Positions 15,601 through 25,255 are shown, counted from the stretch's first letter. The stretch is 64,000 bases of DNA from Chryseobacterium sp. JUb7 (GCF_024806495.1 NZ_JANUFF010000011.1:1-64000), one strand, 5' to 3'. Notes: generated from the sequence alone by a model not told the origin. Numbers and translations are program-made.

Positions 15601-18600
15601 TTACTTAATCATAATTTTAAAATTGCTGTTAAGGTTTTCTCCTGATACATTGAGAATATAATTTCCCGATACTTTTTTATCGTTCATATTCAATTTAAAA
15701 ATTCCGCTGCCGTCTGCCTTGATTTGCTGTTTTAAAACAATCTTTCCGGTCATATCAAGCACTGTTGCTGTAAGATTCGATTTTTTATACTCAGGAAGCT
15801 GAATAAAAACCTGATCTTTTACAGGATTCGGATATACGGTTCCCATATTTTTACTGATACTGAATTCCTTATTCCCCAGTACAGCCTGATTGTATAAATT
15901 ATAAACTTCCGTTGAAGATAATGCGTAGTTATACATTTTAAGTTCATCAAAAGCACCTTTATAAGGAGCCGGAGCATTAGCTGTCGACAAAAATTCCAGC
16001 TCACCGATATTTCCGATTATCAGGTCACTGGCTTCACCGATTCCGGTAACTGCAGTTTCATCTCCTTCAACGCTTAAAACACCATTCGTGTAAATTCTCA
16101 TTTTATGTGCGGCAATGTCTCTCTGGATAACGACATGCACCCAATTCCCTGTAAAGTAGTTGGCAATCGGAGATGTAATTTCCTTTTTCGTAATGTCATC
16201 ATCGATCGCATATCGTAGCTGACCTCCTTTGATCTCTACATTAAAACGTTTGCCCGTCGCTCCTGTAGCCGTATTTTTAGTAAATGAACCTTTACACAAC
16301 ACATAAAGACTTGTTGCTGAAGACGATGGAATCATACTTGCCGGAGCTTTCATCCAGTAAGAAACTGTAAAGGAATTATTATTAAACGAAATCTGGTCCT
16401 GATGAGGAATACTAGCGATGTACATATTACTTGGTGAGGTTGCCAGATCAAGAGCAAAATTTTCTTTACCGGGAACCCTTACGCTCGCATTATCATATGC
16501 CGCATCCAAAATTCCGTTATTGGCATAAGAAGTTGCATCAGCAATCTGCTCACCTGAAGAAGGAGCTTCCGAGAATGGCCAGTTTCCGACAAGCCCCGGT
16601 GTTAATGCGCGGAAACTCCATACATCACCCGTCACAGAACCAAGAGCGTTGCCGGAATCTATTCTCCAGTAATAATTTGTAGCGGTGTTTAAATTGGTCA
16701 ATTGATATGAAGGTGCAGAAGTATAAGGTATACTGGTTACATTACTTAAATTCTGAGGATCAGTTCCAAAATAAATCGAATACGTTGTTGTATTTGAACT
16801 GCCGGTCCATTTTAAAAGGAAATTACCATTGCTAAGTTCTACATTATTATTACCATTTGCCGGTATCGGAGTCGTTGCTTTTCCTGGAGCTGACGGAACC
16901 GGAGGCGTAGTCACCGACGCATTTGATGTATACACTGAAGATTCTGTTGCATTAATAGCTTTAACCCTGTAATAATATTGAGTATTAGGCGTTAAACCTG
17001 TTTCATTATAACTTGTTGCATTAGCAGGAAGTGTCGCAATAACAGAAAAAGAAGTTCCATTGGTAGAACGTTCCAGTACATAATTTGTTTCATTATTGGC
17101 ATTGTCGTTCCAGTTAACCGTTAAAGAACTCGATGTCGGGCTTCCAGCGGTAGTTGCATTCGTGAAGTTCAAATTCGTTGGCGGAATAATAAAATCCGGA
17201 GCAGCCGTATTCGGCAGACTATTAATATATACTTCAATGTTCAGGTACGGAGCATGTGTAGTACTCACAGCCAACGCATCAAAAACATTTGGATTCAGTC
17301 CATTGGCTGTTTCCCATGCGTCCGGCATACCGTCATTATCCGTATCCAATGGAGCCGGGGCACCGTATACATGCCCAGCCCCACCATTCGTAAATCCAAA
17401 CTGAGTCGTTAAATCACTCTGTACATATACATAAGTAGCAGTAGTTCCTTTCGACATCAGATCTGAAATCATTAAGTTATCTACCTGATCACGCCTTGGA
17501 TATGACGCTCCTACCCCTGCAACGATCTGATCGTAAGCACCCTGAGCAGACAAAGTCGGATTTTTCACCGGATAATCATACGCAGTTGATTGAATTGCAG
17601 CCATATCTCCCACAGGATATCCTGTTAAATTTTGGGGAACCAAAGTCCCATCCAGAACTCCGTTTTTATTATTATCAAAATAATTTCCGGAACCATATAA
17701 ATTGAAATTGGCATTTCCAACACTGAAAGGAGTGCTCACCGTACTGCTCGTATTCGGACCGCCGATAAAATAATTATTGATGATATTCGCAAAAGAGCTT
17801 CCCGCAGAATCTCCTCCCATAATGTAAGCTTCTCCCGATTGGGTATGTCCATAAGTGTTCCCGTAATTTCCCCAATTATAGACTACATTATTGACAAATT
17901 CATTAATTCCTTTTACTTTATTATTACGGGTTTTATTGCAGATATACAGATTTCCGATCAAACTTATTTTCCCGCCTGCCGGAGGCTGCATTAATCCGCC
18001 TGCAGAATGATTGTGACGGTGCAGGCCTTGTCCGATGATAGAATTCTGAATGGTAATATTATCAGGACTTGTCCCGTTATTATCCCAGTTTACAGAAAAA
18101 ACCTCATCCGTACCCCACGTAAAAGTCATATGATCCAATATGATATTGGCACCATTCGATATTCCTGAGGCATCCTGATTTTGTGATGTTCCGCCATAAC
18201 GGATCCGAAAATACCTTGCAATTGTATTACTGGCTCCGGAAAACGAAACTCGGGGCCCTAAAAATAAAATTCCTTCTCCCGGAGCCGTCTGTCCGGCAAT
18301 AGTCGTATTGGGAGCTACCGCAACGATCGATTGTAAATTTACAATTCCTCCAACTTTAAAAATTACAAATCGCCCCGGCTGGCTCACTGCATCTCGAAAT
18401 GATCCCGGGCCGCTGTCATTTAAATTGGTAACCAGATAAATCTGAGGATTGGCAGCCCCTCTCGCACCTGTAGTGTATCTTCCAAAACCGGTAGCTTCAG
18501 GAAATGCCAGCGTCTGAGCATTCAAATCTAAAGTAGAGAATGGTAACCCGCAAAATAGTAAAGCTGTAAGCGTTTGCTTCGTTAGTAATGATTTTTTCAT
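15601..18600 (-). CDS. Secreted pectate-lyase-like multidomain protein with T9SS sorting domain
   Basis: A 999-residue secreted protein. Order: signal peptide (about 1-29, ending LNAQ); right-handed beta-helix similar to PL1 pectate lyases (about 30-410; LNDSGPGSFRDAV, DHMTFTWGTDE, RNNKVKGINEFVNNVVYNWG); an acidic DTDNDGMPDAWE calcium motif near 420; two fibronectin type III-like domains (about 475-665); a LamG/concanavalin-like domain (about 670-890); and a C-terminal T9SS type A sorting domain (about 910-999; VYPNPVKDQVFI). It should be exported by type IX secretion and act on pectin-like or other polyuronate polymers outside the cell. Lyase activity is inferred from fold signatures; no SusCD partner is adjacent. 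Confidence 0.85.
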   Translation of the reverse strand: MKKSLLTKQTLTALLFCGLPFSTLDLNAQTLAFPEATGFGRYTTGARGAANPQIYLVTNLNDSGPGSFRDAVSQPGRFVIFKVGGIVNLQSIVAVAPNTTIAGQTAPGEGILFLGPRVSFSGASNTIARYFRIRYGGTSQNQDASGISNGANIILDHMTFTWGTDEVFSVNWDNNGTSPDNITIQNSIIGQGLHRHNHSAGGLMQPPAGGKISLIGNLYICNKTRNNKVKGINEFVNNVVYNWGNYGNTYGHTQSGEAYIMGGDSAGSSFANIINNYFIGGPNTSSTVSTPFSVGNANFNLYGSGNYFDNNKNGVLDGTLVPQNLTGYPVGDMAAIQSTAYDYPVKNPTLSAQGAYDQIVAGVGASYPRRDQVDNLMISDLMSKGTTATYVYVQSDLTTQFGFTNGGAGHVYGAPAPLDTDNDGMPDAWETANGLNPNVFDALAVSTTHAPYLNIEVYINSLPNTAAPDFIIPPTNLNFTNATTAGSPTSSSLTVNWNDNANNETNYVLERSTNGTSFSVIATLPANATSYNETGLTPNTQYYYRVKAINATESSVYTSNASVTTPPVPSAPGKATTPIPANGNNNVELSNGNFLLKWTGSSNTTTYSIYFGTDPQNLSNVTSIPYTSAPSYQLTNLNTATNYYWRIDSGNALGSVTGDVWSFRALTPGLVGNWPFSEAPSSGEQIADATSYANNGILDAAYDNASVRVPGKENFALDLATSPSNMYIASIPHQDQISFNNNSFTVSYWMKAPASMIPSSSATSLYVLCKGSFTKNTATGATGKRFNVEIKGGQLRYAIDDDITKKEITSPIANYFTGNWVHVVIQRDIAAHKMRIYTNGVLSVEGDETAVTGIGEASDLIIGNIGELEFLSTANAPAPYKGAFDELKMYNYALSSTEVYNLYNQAVLGNKEFSISKNMGTVYPNPVKDQVFIQLPEYKKSNLTATVLDMTGKIVLKQQIKADGSGIFKLNMNDKKVSGNYILNVSGENLNSNFKIMIK

Positions 18601-18795
18601 AGGATTAATTTTATGTTAACTAATCTAAACACAAACGTGAATACGGGCATCCTGTTGCGTCCTGCTAGACGCTATAGATCAGCTAATTACAATTTAATCA
18701 TGTGATTGGGATATTTTTTCTCAGTTTTGGGATAAATTTTCAATGAAACATAATATTATAATGATCTCAAAAAATCATATCTTAAATTTATTGGT

Positions 18796-18974
18796 CGTCA
18801 CTTCGAGTGTTTTTCGTAGCAAAGCGGAGAAAAATGATTCTCATTCATTCAAAAACTTCTCGATACGGTTTTTAAAATTTCCTCTAAATGACGAACGTAA
18901 AAACTATTACTCTATAATTCACTCCGTCAGTTCGAGTGTTTTTCGCAGCTAAGCGGAGAAAAATGTATCGAGAA
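18796..18974 (+). repeat. Intergenic repeat block, left copy
   Basis: Composite repeat with two copies of the unit TTCGAGTG-TTTTTCG-AGC-AAGCGGAGAAAAATG (about 18801-18836 and 18930-18965) and, between them, an inverted relative (CTTCTCGATACGG, from 18856). The segment 18841-18974 matches 19503-19637 over about 134 bases with few differences. The wider gene-free stretch 18601-19127 holds no coding sequence that I support. Confidence 0.8.
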
Positions 18975-19127
18975 CCAGTCAACTAAAAAAATTATATAAA
19001 AAAAGCTTATCCATACTATTTTTTTTAAATCAACTATAAGTGACGAAAAATTTGACACATTAATTAAAAAGTATTTGAAAATCAACAGAAAGCAGCTTTA
19101 TAATGAGAACTTTTGGTATTTTTAAAA

Positions 19128-19421
19128 ATGCAAACTTCATTTGTCTACATACTGCTTTGTTCCGATAATACCTTTTATACAGGTGTTACTGAAAATGTTT
19201 ACAAACGTTTTGACGAACATCAGGACGGTAAATATTTTGGATCTTATACTCATTCAAGACGCCCACTTCAACTGGCTTATTTTTGTCATTTTACAGATAT
19301 TGAACAAGCGATTCTTTTTGAGAAAAAGATTAAAAAATGGTCTCAAGCGAAAAAGCTAGCATTAATTGAGGGGCGGTATGAAAACTTACCCAATTTGGCA
19401 AAAAAGAAATTTGATAAATAA
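19128..19421 (+). CDS. GIY-YIG nuclease superfamily protein
   Basis: A 97-residue single-domain GIY-YIG protein (UPF0213/YhbQ-like): FVYILLCSDNTFYTGVT contains the paired tyrosine motifs, followed by the conserved Arg in NVYKRFDEHQ and a catalytic-type Glu in LFEKKIKKW. The start is set at ATG 19128; a TTG five codons earlier is less likely. Such small proteins are thought to bind or cut branched or damaged DNA; the physiological role is poorly known. The gene is bracketed by two direct copies of an intergenic repeat of about 134 bp, which is unusual and may reflect joint dispersal. Confidence 0.88.
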   Translation: MQTSFVYILLCSDNTFYTGVTENVYKRFDEHQDGKYFGSYTHSRRPLQLAYFCHFTDIEQAILFEKKIKKWSQAKKLALIEGRYENLPNLAKKKFDK

Positions 19422-19430
19422 CTACTTCCC

Positions 19431-19637
19431 ATAATTCTTGTGTTTTTTACAACGAAGCGGAAAAAATGCATTGAGACTGGTAAAAACCTAGAAACATCAT
19501 CGTCATTCATTCAAAAACTTCTCGATACGGTTTTTAAAACCTACTCGAAGTGACGAAAATAAAAACTATTACTTTACAAATTAACTCTGTCAGTTAAAGT
19601 ATTTTTCGTAGCGAAGCGGAGAAAAATGTATCGAGAA
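19431..19637 (+). repeat. Intergenic repeat block, right copy
   Basis: Second copy of the composite repeat. 19503-19637 aligns to 18841-18974 from TCATTCATTC to TATCGAGAA. A degenerate unit (AACGAAGCGG-AAAAAATG) lies at about 19449-19468. Together with the left copy it brackets the GIY-YIG gene. Nothing else is visible in 19422-19672. Confidence 0.8.
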
Positions 19638-19672
19638 GTGACAAACGCCATTTTAATTCCATTATTAATAAA

Positions 19673-19702
19673 AAACTCCCTCTCATCACTGAAAGGGAGT
19701 TT
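19673..19702. terminator. Terminator after gcvP
   Basis: AAACTCCCT (19673-19681) and AGGGAGTTT (19694-19702) form a 9-bp stem, with an A-rich left flank that becomes the T tract on the minus strand. Confidence 0.7.
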
Positions 19703-19723
19703 CTATATTTAAAAAATTTTTAA

Positions 19724-22582
19724 TTACATATAAGCTTCGATCGGCTCACAAGTACAAACTAAATTTCTGTCTCCATAAGCTTCGTCAACTCTTGAAACGG
19801 AAGCAAAGAATTTGTGATCTCTTACCCACTCCAGCGGATAAGCTGCTTTTTCTCTGCTGTATGGTTTATCCCAAGAATCAGAGATTACCACCTGCTCAGT
19901 GTGAGGAGCATTTTTCAGTACGTTGTTTGCTGCATCAGCTTCTCCGTTAGCAATCTCGTCAATTTCCTGTTTGATCGCAATTAAAGCTTCTGCAAAACGG
20001 TCGATTTCTGATTTGCTTTCAGATTCTGTAGGCTCGATCATTAATGTTCCAGCAACCGGGAAAGAGACTGTTGGAGCATGGAAACCATAGTCCATTAATC
20101 TTTTTGCAACATCAGCCACTTCAATGCCTAAAGATTTAAACTGTCTGAAATCTACGATACATTCGTGTGCTACTTTTCCGTTTTCGTTTGAATATAAAAT
20201 CGGGAAATGTTCAGCTAAAATTTCTTTTAAATAATTAGCGTTCAAGATCGCGTGCTCAGTTGCTTTTTTCAATCCTGAAGTTCCCAGCATCTTAATGTAA
20301 GCATAAGAAATATTTAGGATCAAACCAGAACCGTAAGGTGCTGCAGAAATACCTTCAATAGCATCTTTAGCTCCGATTCTGATGTTTGCGTTTGTAGGAA
20401 GGAACGGCACTAAGTGTTTAGCTACACAGATCGGACCAACTCCAGGACCTCCGCCTCCGTGAGGAATTGCGAAAGTTTTATGAAGATTCAGGTGACAAAC
20501 GTCTGCTCCGATGTTTCCCGGACTTGTATATCCTACCTGAGCGTTCATGTTGGCACCATCCATATATACCTGTCCGCCATGTTGGTGGATTAAGCTTGTA
20601 ATTTCTTTAATGTTCGCGTCAAAGAATCCGTAAGTAGACGGATAAGTGATCATTACACAAGATAGGTTTTCAGAATGCTGCTCTGTTTTAGCTTTTAAAT
20701 CTTCGAAATCAATTTCTCCGTTTTCAAGATTTTTAACTACAACGATTTTCATTCCCGCCATTGCTGCAGAAGCCGGGTTTGTTCCGTGTGCAGACTGAGG
20801 AATCAATACTACATTTCTGTGACCTTCACCTCTTGAAATATGGTATTCTCTGATCACCATTAATCCGGCATATTCTCCCTGAGCTCCAGAGTTTGGCTGA
20901 AGAGAAGTTCCTGCGAAACCTGTAATTTCAGCTAAATCTTTTTCCAGTTCTCTGATCATTTCCTGGTAACCTCCAGCCTGATCAACCGGTACAAATGGGT
21001 GAACAGCTCCCCAGTTATCCCAAGAAAGCGGTAGCATTTGCGTTGCAGCGTTCAGTTTCATCGTACAAGAACCCAAAGAAATCATTGAATGTGTTAATGA
21101 TAAATCTTTTCTTTCCAGACGCTTGATGTAACGCATCAATTCTGTTTCAGTATGATATTTGTTGAATACTTCTTCCGTAAGAATTTCGTCTTTTCTTAAA
21201 TTCTCTTCCGGAATGCTGTATCCTTCTTTAATTTCTAATTTGAAAGTCTGCTTGTCTTTAAACTGAGCAAAAGAAGCCATTAGATAATTTAATTTCTCCA
21301 ATGTTGTACTTTCGTTGATTGCGATGCTTACAATACCTTCTGTGAAATAGTTAAGGTTAAGTTTATGATCAAGCATCATTCTCGACAATCTTCCTTTTTC
21401 ATCTTCGCTCATTACGATTTTCACCGTGTCAAAGATTGGCTCTTCAACCGCTTCATACCCTAATGCTTTAAGACCGTTTTTCAAAGCATTAGCTTTAAAG
21501 TGGATTTGATCAGCGATATAGTTTAATCCTTTAGGACCGTGATAAACAGCATACATTCCTGCCATTACAGCCAAAAGAACCTGAGCTGTACAAATATTTG
21601 AAGTCGCTCTTTCTCTCTTAATGTGTTGCTCTCTCGTTTGTAAAGCCATTCTTAATGCACGTCTTCCGTACATATCCTGAGAAACTCCGATGATTCTTCC
21701 CGGGATATCTCTTTTATAATCTTCTTTACAAGAGAAAAATGCAGCGTGAGGACCTCCGTAACCCAATGGAATACCGAATCTCTGTGAAGTTCCCACTGCG
21801 CAGTCAGCTCCCATTGAAGCTGGTGATTTCAATTTCACCAACGCCATCGGATCACAAGCCACTACAACCTGTAAATCAAGTTTTTTATATTCTACGATAT
21901 TTTCCGTGTAGTCTAACACGATACCGTTTTTACCAGGATATTGCAATAAAACACCGTAGTACGTTTCATCAAACTGGTGAGTTTTGTGGTCTCCTTCAAC
22001 GATTTCGATTGCTAACCCTTCAGCTTTTGTTTTTAATACAGAAACTGTTTGAGGCAAAACAAGGTCGGAAACGAAAAACTTATTGGCATTTGCCTTTTTC
22101 TGATCTTTCGTTCTGTTATTGAAGAACATGTGCATTGCTTCTGCAGCCGCTGTAGATTCATCCAGTAACGAAGCATTTGCCAAAGCAAAACCTGTTAAAT
22201 CACATACAACAGTTTGATAATTAAGCAACGCCTCCAGTCTTCCCTGCGCTATTTCCGCCTGATAAGGAGTGTAAGCTGTATACCAACTAGGATTTTCAAA
22301 AATATTTCTCTGAATAGCCGATGGTAATAACGTGTTGTGATATCCAAAACCAATGTAGCTTGTATAATCAGTATTTTTCGATGCCAGCTCCTTAGAATGG
22401 ATCAGCATTTCGTATTCTGAAAGCGGTTCTGAGATTTCAAGATCTTTTTCTAAACGGATAGAAGAAGGGATGGTTTGAGAAATTAACTCTTCGATACTTG
22501 AAACGCCAACTCTTTCCAACATCGCCTGTTTATCGGCTTCATTTAGGGAAATGTGACGGCTCACAAACTGTTCTGTATTCAT
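19724..22582 (-). CDS. gcvP: Glycine dehydrogenase (decarboxylating), P protein
   Basis: A 952-residue PLP enzyme of the glycine cleavage system. It decarboxylates glycine and transfers the aminomethyl group to lipoyl-GcvH. It is the fused single-chain type, with both halves of GcvP: an N-terminal half including NTDYTSYIGFGYHNTLLPS, and a C-terminal half with the PLP lysine in HLNLHKTFAIPHGGGGPG near residue 697 and the glycine-rich loop after it. Length is normal for the family. GcvT and GcvH are not in this window. The gene is monocistronic with a terminator at 19673, and I see no glycine riboswitch upstream. Confidence 0.97.
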   Translation of the reverse strand: MNTEQFVSRHISLNEADKQAMLERVGVSSIEELISQTIPSSIRLEKDLEISEPLSEYEMLIHSKELASKNTDYTSYIGFGYHNTLLPSAIQRNIFENPSWYTAYTPYQAEIAQGRLEALLNYQTVVCDLTGFALANASLLDESTAAAEAMHMFFNNRTKDQKKANANKFFVSDLVLPQTVSVLKTKAEGLAIEIVEGDHKTHQFDETYYGVLLQYPGKNGIVLDYTENIVEYKKLDLQVVVACDPMALVKLKSPASMGADCAVGTSQRFGIPLGYGGPHAAFFSCKEDYKRDIPGRIIGVSQDMYGRRALRMALQTREQHIKRERATSNICTAQVLLAVMAGMYAVYHGPKGLNYIADQIHFKANALKNGLKALGYEAVEEPIFDTVKIVMSEDEKGRLSRMMLDHKLNLNYFTEGIVSIAINESTTLEKLNYLMASFAQFKDKQTFKLEIKEGYSIPEENLRKDEILTEEVFNKYHTETELMRYIKRLERKDLSLTHSMISLGSCTMKLNAATQMLPLSWDNWGAVHPFVPVDQAGGYQEMIRELEKDLAEITGFAGTSLQPNSGAQGEYAGLMVIREYHISRGEGHRNVVLIPQSAHGTNPASAAMAGMKIVVVKNLENGEIDFEDLKAKTEQHSENLSCVMITYPSTYGFFDANIKEITSLIHQHGGQVYMDGANMNAQVGYTSPGNIGADVCHLNLHKTFAIPHGGGGPGVGPICVAKHLVPFLPTNANIRIGAKDAIEGISAAPYGSGLILNISYAYIKMLGTSGLKKATEHAILNANYLKEILAEHFPILYSNENGKVAHECIVDFRQFKSLGIEVADVAKRLMDYGFHAPTVSFPVAGTLMIEPTESESKSEIDRFAEALIAIKQEIDEIANGEADAANNVLKNAPHTEQVVISDSWDKPYSREKAAYPLEWVRDHKFFASVSRVDEAYGDRNLVCTCEPIEAYM

Positions 22583-23079
22583 TTTTTATATTAGATTTTG
22601 TTTGTAAAAAAAGATTGGTAAAATTACAATTTTTTACAAGATTGCACAATAGTACAAAATTATTGAAATAGCAAAGAAAGCCGCATATCATTTTTAAAAT
22701 GAATAAGTTTCGAATACTTTTTTGACTAAAATCTAATTTTATTTTTCAGTACTATCCTTATGGATTTTATTTTAATTTGCGTATAAATTAATATGAATTT
22801 TTACAGTATTTCATTTTAATTAATAAATAATTTCTTAAAATCAGTTTATATAATTAATTTTTTACTAAAATATACTAAAAAATTAATTTGTAATTTTATT
22901 TTTCATTTGCTAAAACCTTATTAATTAATCATCTATAAAACATCCCTTATTTATATGATGATCATTCAACAGGGATAGCATAAATGAGCTGATATTAAAA
23001 AAAATTAAACTAAAAACCTAATACCAATATATCATGAAAGTATAGATAAAAGACAAATTTAAAAAAACACACTTAGAAG
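22583..23079. other. Gene-free AT-rich intergenic region
   Basis: About 500 bases between the divergent gcvP and porin genes. The sequence is very AT-rich, with no plausible gene, no strong hairpin and no clear riboswitch. A TACTATTG box (one mismatch to the -7 consensus) on the minus strand near 22650 could serve gcvP. Promoters for both genes must lie here but cannot be pinned down. Confidence 0.5.
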
Positions 23080-24261
23080 ATGAAAAAAAACACAACGAGG
23101 CATTTAGCCTCCATCATTTTTGCATTCCTATGTAATGCAGAAGCTACTTCACAAATTACCCTTACAAAAAGCAAAGCCGAAGATCAGAACGAATGGGAAC
23201 TTTATCTGAAAGGTACCGTACAGACTGATGTCATTTTTAATTTCCAGGACATGGGATCATTGGAAGGTTTTGCAGCGGAAACCATCAAAATTCCTCAAAC
23301 CAATATTGTAAGCAGTAACTTCAGTATAAAACAGTCACAGATAGGACTTGGAATCAAGCAAAAAAATCCGAAGGGAGATGATAATTTTGCGGCTTATCTT
23401 GAATTTGACCTTTATGGTCCGGACGGTACGACTGCTCCACGTTTCCGACAAGGATACATCACGTGGAAAAAATGGCTTGCAGGACGTACCTGGAGTAATA
23501 TTTCGGACCATGAAATATTTCCGAATATGTTTGACTTTATCGGTCCCGACGGTTTATTATTCAACCGAAGAATTCAGGTTCGATATACAACTCCTGTTTC
23601 CAAAAAAGGAATTTTATCCGTTTCGCTGGAAGATCCGGGACCTACAAGCATCTCATTACCGGTAGACTCTTTAAAATGGCAGAAAAGAAATATTGTTCCC
23701 ACTTTTGCCACCATGTACCGCCATGGAGATAAAAAGAACTATGTAAAAGCCGGAATTATTATTTCACCTATTAATTATGATATCAGATATTCTGTTGATG
23801 ATCCTTATCAAACGAAAACAAAATTGGGTTGGGGGGCTGTAATTTCGGGAACCCGATATGTTACCGAAACCAATAGCTTCAGATTTCAAACCTCTTACGG
23901 AAAAGGATTTGCGACCAATAACAGTGATCTAAACGGTGAAAAATATGATGCAGTACCCAATCCATATAACAGAAATTTATTGGAAACCCTGAGATTGTTC
24001 AATATGGTAGCCATTTATGAGCATTGGTGGAATCCGCAGTGGAGCTCTGTGGCCTTTGTAAGTTATTCAAGAATCGGAAAAAGAGAATATATTCCTAAAG
24101 ATATGGCTAAAAATTTCCAGAACGTAGGAATGAATCTTGTTTTTCAACCCCTGAAAAAATTAAGAATGGGTATTGAAGGTAACTACGGAAGAGTCCGGAA
24201 TTTCAACAATGACAAAGCTCATGCTTTCAGAATTCAGTCATCAGTAGCGTTAAGTTTTTAA
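23080..24261 (+). CDS. DcaP-like outer-membrane porin
   Basis: A 393-residue protein with an N-terminal signal peptide (about 1-25) and a beta-barrel pattern throughout, resembling DcaP-type trimeric porins: WELYLKGTVQTDVIFNFQDMG near the start, GYITWKKWLAGRTWSNISD, and a terminal strand ending in Phe (SSVALSF), as required for barrel assembly. DcaP proteins take up small organic acids or peptides in Acinetobacter; the substrate here is unknown. Monocistronic, and its terminator overlaps the last codons. Confidence 0.82.
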   Translation: MKKNTTRHLASIIFAFLCNAEATSQITLTKSKAEDQNEWELYLKGTVQTDVIFNFQDMGSLEGFAAETIKIPQTNIVSSNFSIKQSQIGLGIKQKNPKGDDNFAAYLEFDLYGPDGTTAPRFRQGYITWKKWLAGRTWSNISDHEIFPNMFDFIGPDGLLFNRRIQVRYTTPVSKKGILSVSLEDPGPTSISLPVDSLKWQKRNIVPTFATMYRHGDKKNYVKAGIIISPINYDIRYSVDDPYQTKTKLGWGAVISGTRYVTETNSFRFQTSYGKGFATNNSDLNGEKYDAVPNPYNRNLLETLRLFNMVAIYEHWWNPQWSSVAFVSYSRIGKREYIPKDMAKNFQNVGMNLVFQPLKKLRMGIEGNYGRVRNFNNDKAHAFRIQSSVALSF

Positions 24262-24272
24262 CGCTACTTTCA
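24243..24272 (+). terminator. Terminator overlapping porin stop codon
   Basis: AGTAGCGTTAA (24243-24253) and TTAACGCTACT (24258-24268) form a perfect 11-bp stem with a GTTT loop. The second arm contains the TAA stop codon, and a short T tract follows. Confidence 0.65.
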
Positions 24273-24365
24273 TTTCACAGAACAGCTTAACTTAATAATA
24301 ATCAGCATTAAAATATTTTCCAGAAATTATTATCTATATTTATTCTAAATTAATATATTTGCAAC

Positions 24366-24521
24366 ATGAATATGATTGTCCCTTTCAAAGTACCGGCTTT
24401 GACTCCTGCTTTTTCTTTTAATACTGAAGATATGTATTGTGGCGACAAGAAATCTTGTTGCAAAAAATTTAAAAAAGGAAAAAGATGTAAAAAATGTCCG
24501 GGAAGGAAAAAAATGGCTTAG
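24366..24521 (+). CDS. 51-residue Cys/Lys-rich microprotein
   Basis: ATG to TAG frame of 51 residues. The N-terminal half is neutral and hydrophobic (IVPFKVPALTPAFSF). The C-terminal half is strongly basic with five cysteines, C25-x5-C31-C32 and C41-x2-C44, within KKFKKGKR and CPGRKK. This could be a small metal- or nucleic-acid-binding protein. A -7 box TATATTTG ends at 24361, five bases before the ATG, so the message may be leaderless. The stop abuts the end of the convergent J-domain gene. No family recognised; the composition is too structured for a chance frame. Confidence 0.7.
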   Translation: MNMIVPFKVPALTPAFSFNTEDMYCGDKKSCCKKFKKGKRCKKCPGRKKMA

Positions 24522-25169
24522 CTAGCTCATGCTTTTTACTAAAAAATAAATCGCTAATACCAATAATACGATAGCCGCAATTATTCTCATAATTTTTGGC
24601 TGCCCCTGTGGATTCGCAGCTGTTCTGGGTTGTGACTTAAATAACTCTTCCGCTTTATCTCTGAATTTTTCACCTTCAGATTCAAACACTTCTGTGATCG
24701 TAATTCCCTGAACTACTGTTTTATGCAATAACGAATTGGTTGCGTGAAGTAAAACCTGAAATTTTCCGTCTTTGAATTCTGTTATTTTAAAAGTTCTTTC
24801 TCCATAAGCCTTTTCCAGACCAAAAGGCAAAACCTTTACAACATCAGCATTCTGTGTCTGCCAATTGATAATAATCTCCTCTCCTTTTTTAGCATGAATT
24901 TTATTGGCTGTAAACGTTTTAATTGAAGGTGGAACATTATATCTGAAGCTTTTCTGATGGCTTTCTAAATTCTGATCATAAGAATATCTCTTGCTTCTAT
25001 CATTCAATGTCTCGTAGGCCTCCTGAATTTCACGAAACCGATCTGCAAAGAAATCATCATTTTCATTTTTGTCAGGGTGATATTTTAAAGATAACTTTCT
25101 ATAAGCTTTTTTGATGTCTTCTTCTGAAGCATCGTGAGAAATCCCGAGAAAATAATAGTAATCTTTCAT
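24522..25169 (-). CDS. Membrane-anchored DnaJ-domain protein
   Basis: A 215-residue protein. Residues 1-65 form a J domain with the HPD motif at 31-33 ([11 protein letters not shown]), which stimulates Hsp70 ATPase. The middle (about 80-165) is a beta-rich domain of unknown type ([22 protein letters not shown]), and residues about 193-212 form a C-terminal transmembrane helix. It lacks the zinc-finger and substrate domains of true DnaJ, so it recruits Hsp70 to the membrane. The start is ATG 25169; the in-frame TTG upstream overlaps a perfect -7 box (TATTTTTG on the minus strand, 25179-25186). Confidence 0.88.
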   Translation of the reverse strand: MKDYYYFLGISHDASEEDIKKAYRKLSLKYHPDKNENDDFFADRFREIQEAYETLNDRSKRYSYDQNLESHQKSFRYNVPPSIKTFTANKIHAKKGEEIIINWQTQNADVVKVLPFGLEKAYGERTFKITEFKDGKFQVLLHATNSLLHKTVVQGITITEVFESEGEKFRDKAEELFKSQPRTAANPQGQPKIMRIIAAIVLLVLAIYFLVKSMS

Positions 25170-25228
25170 TGAACTATGCAAAAATAAGGATTTTATTTTC
25201 TTTTGTTTCCAAATTCCATAGGATTTTT

Positions 25229-25255
25229 GTCATTGCGAGCCAAGCGAAGCAATCT
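25229..25255 (+). repeat. Dispersed GTCATTGCGAG repeat, copy 1
   Basis: GTCATTGCGAGC followed by CAAGCGAAGCAATCT. Inverted copy at 25464-25496 and another direct copy at 32803-32829. Short intergenic repeats of this type are scattered in many bacterial genomes. Confidence 0.7.

Noticed and set aside
18796-19637. CRISPR-like array
   Set aside because: The repeats are few, long, composite and partly inverted, with no regular spacers and no cas genes.
21739-22122. 127-codon plus-strand frame inside gcvP
   Set aside because: Antisense shadow of a highly conserved coding region; no protein-like features.
22583-23079. Glycine riboswitch upstream of gcvP
   Set aside because: No tandem aptamer-like structure or conserved glycine-riboswitch core can be seen in the AT-rich leader.
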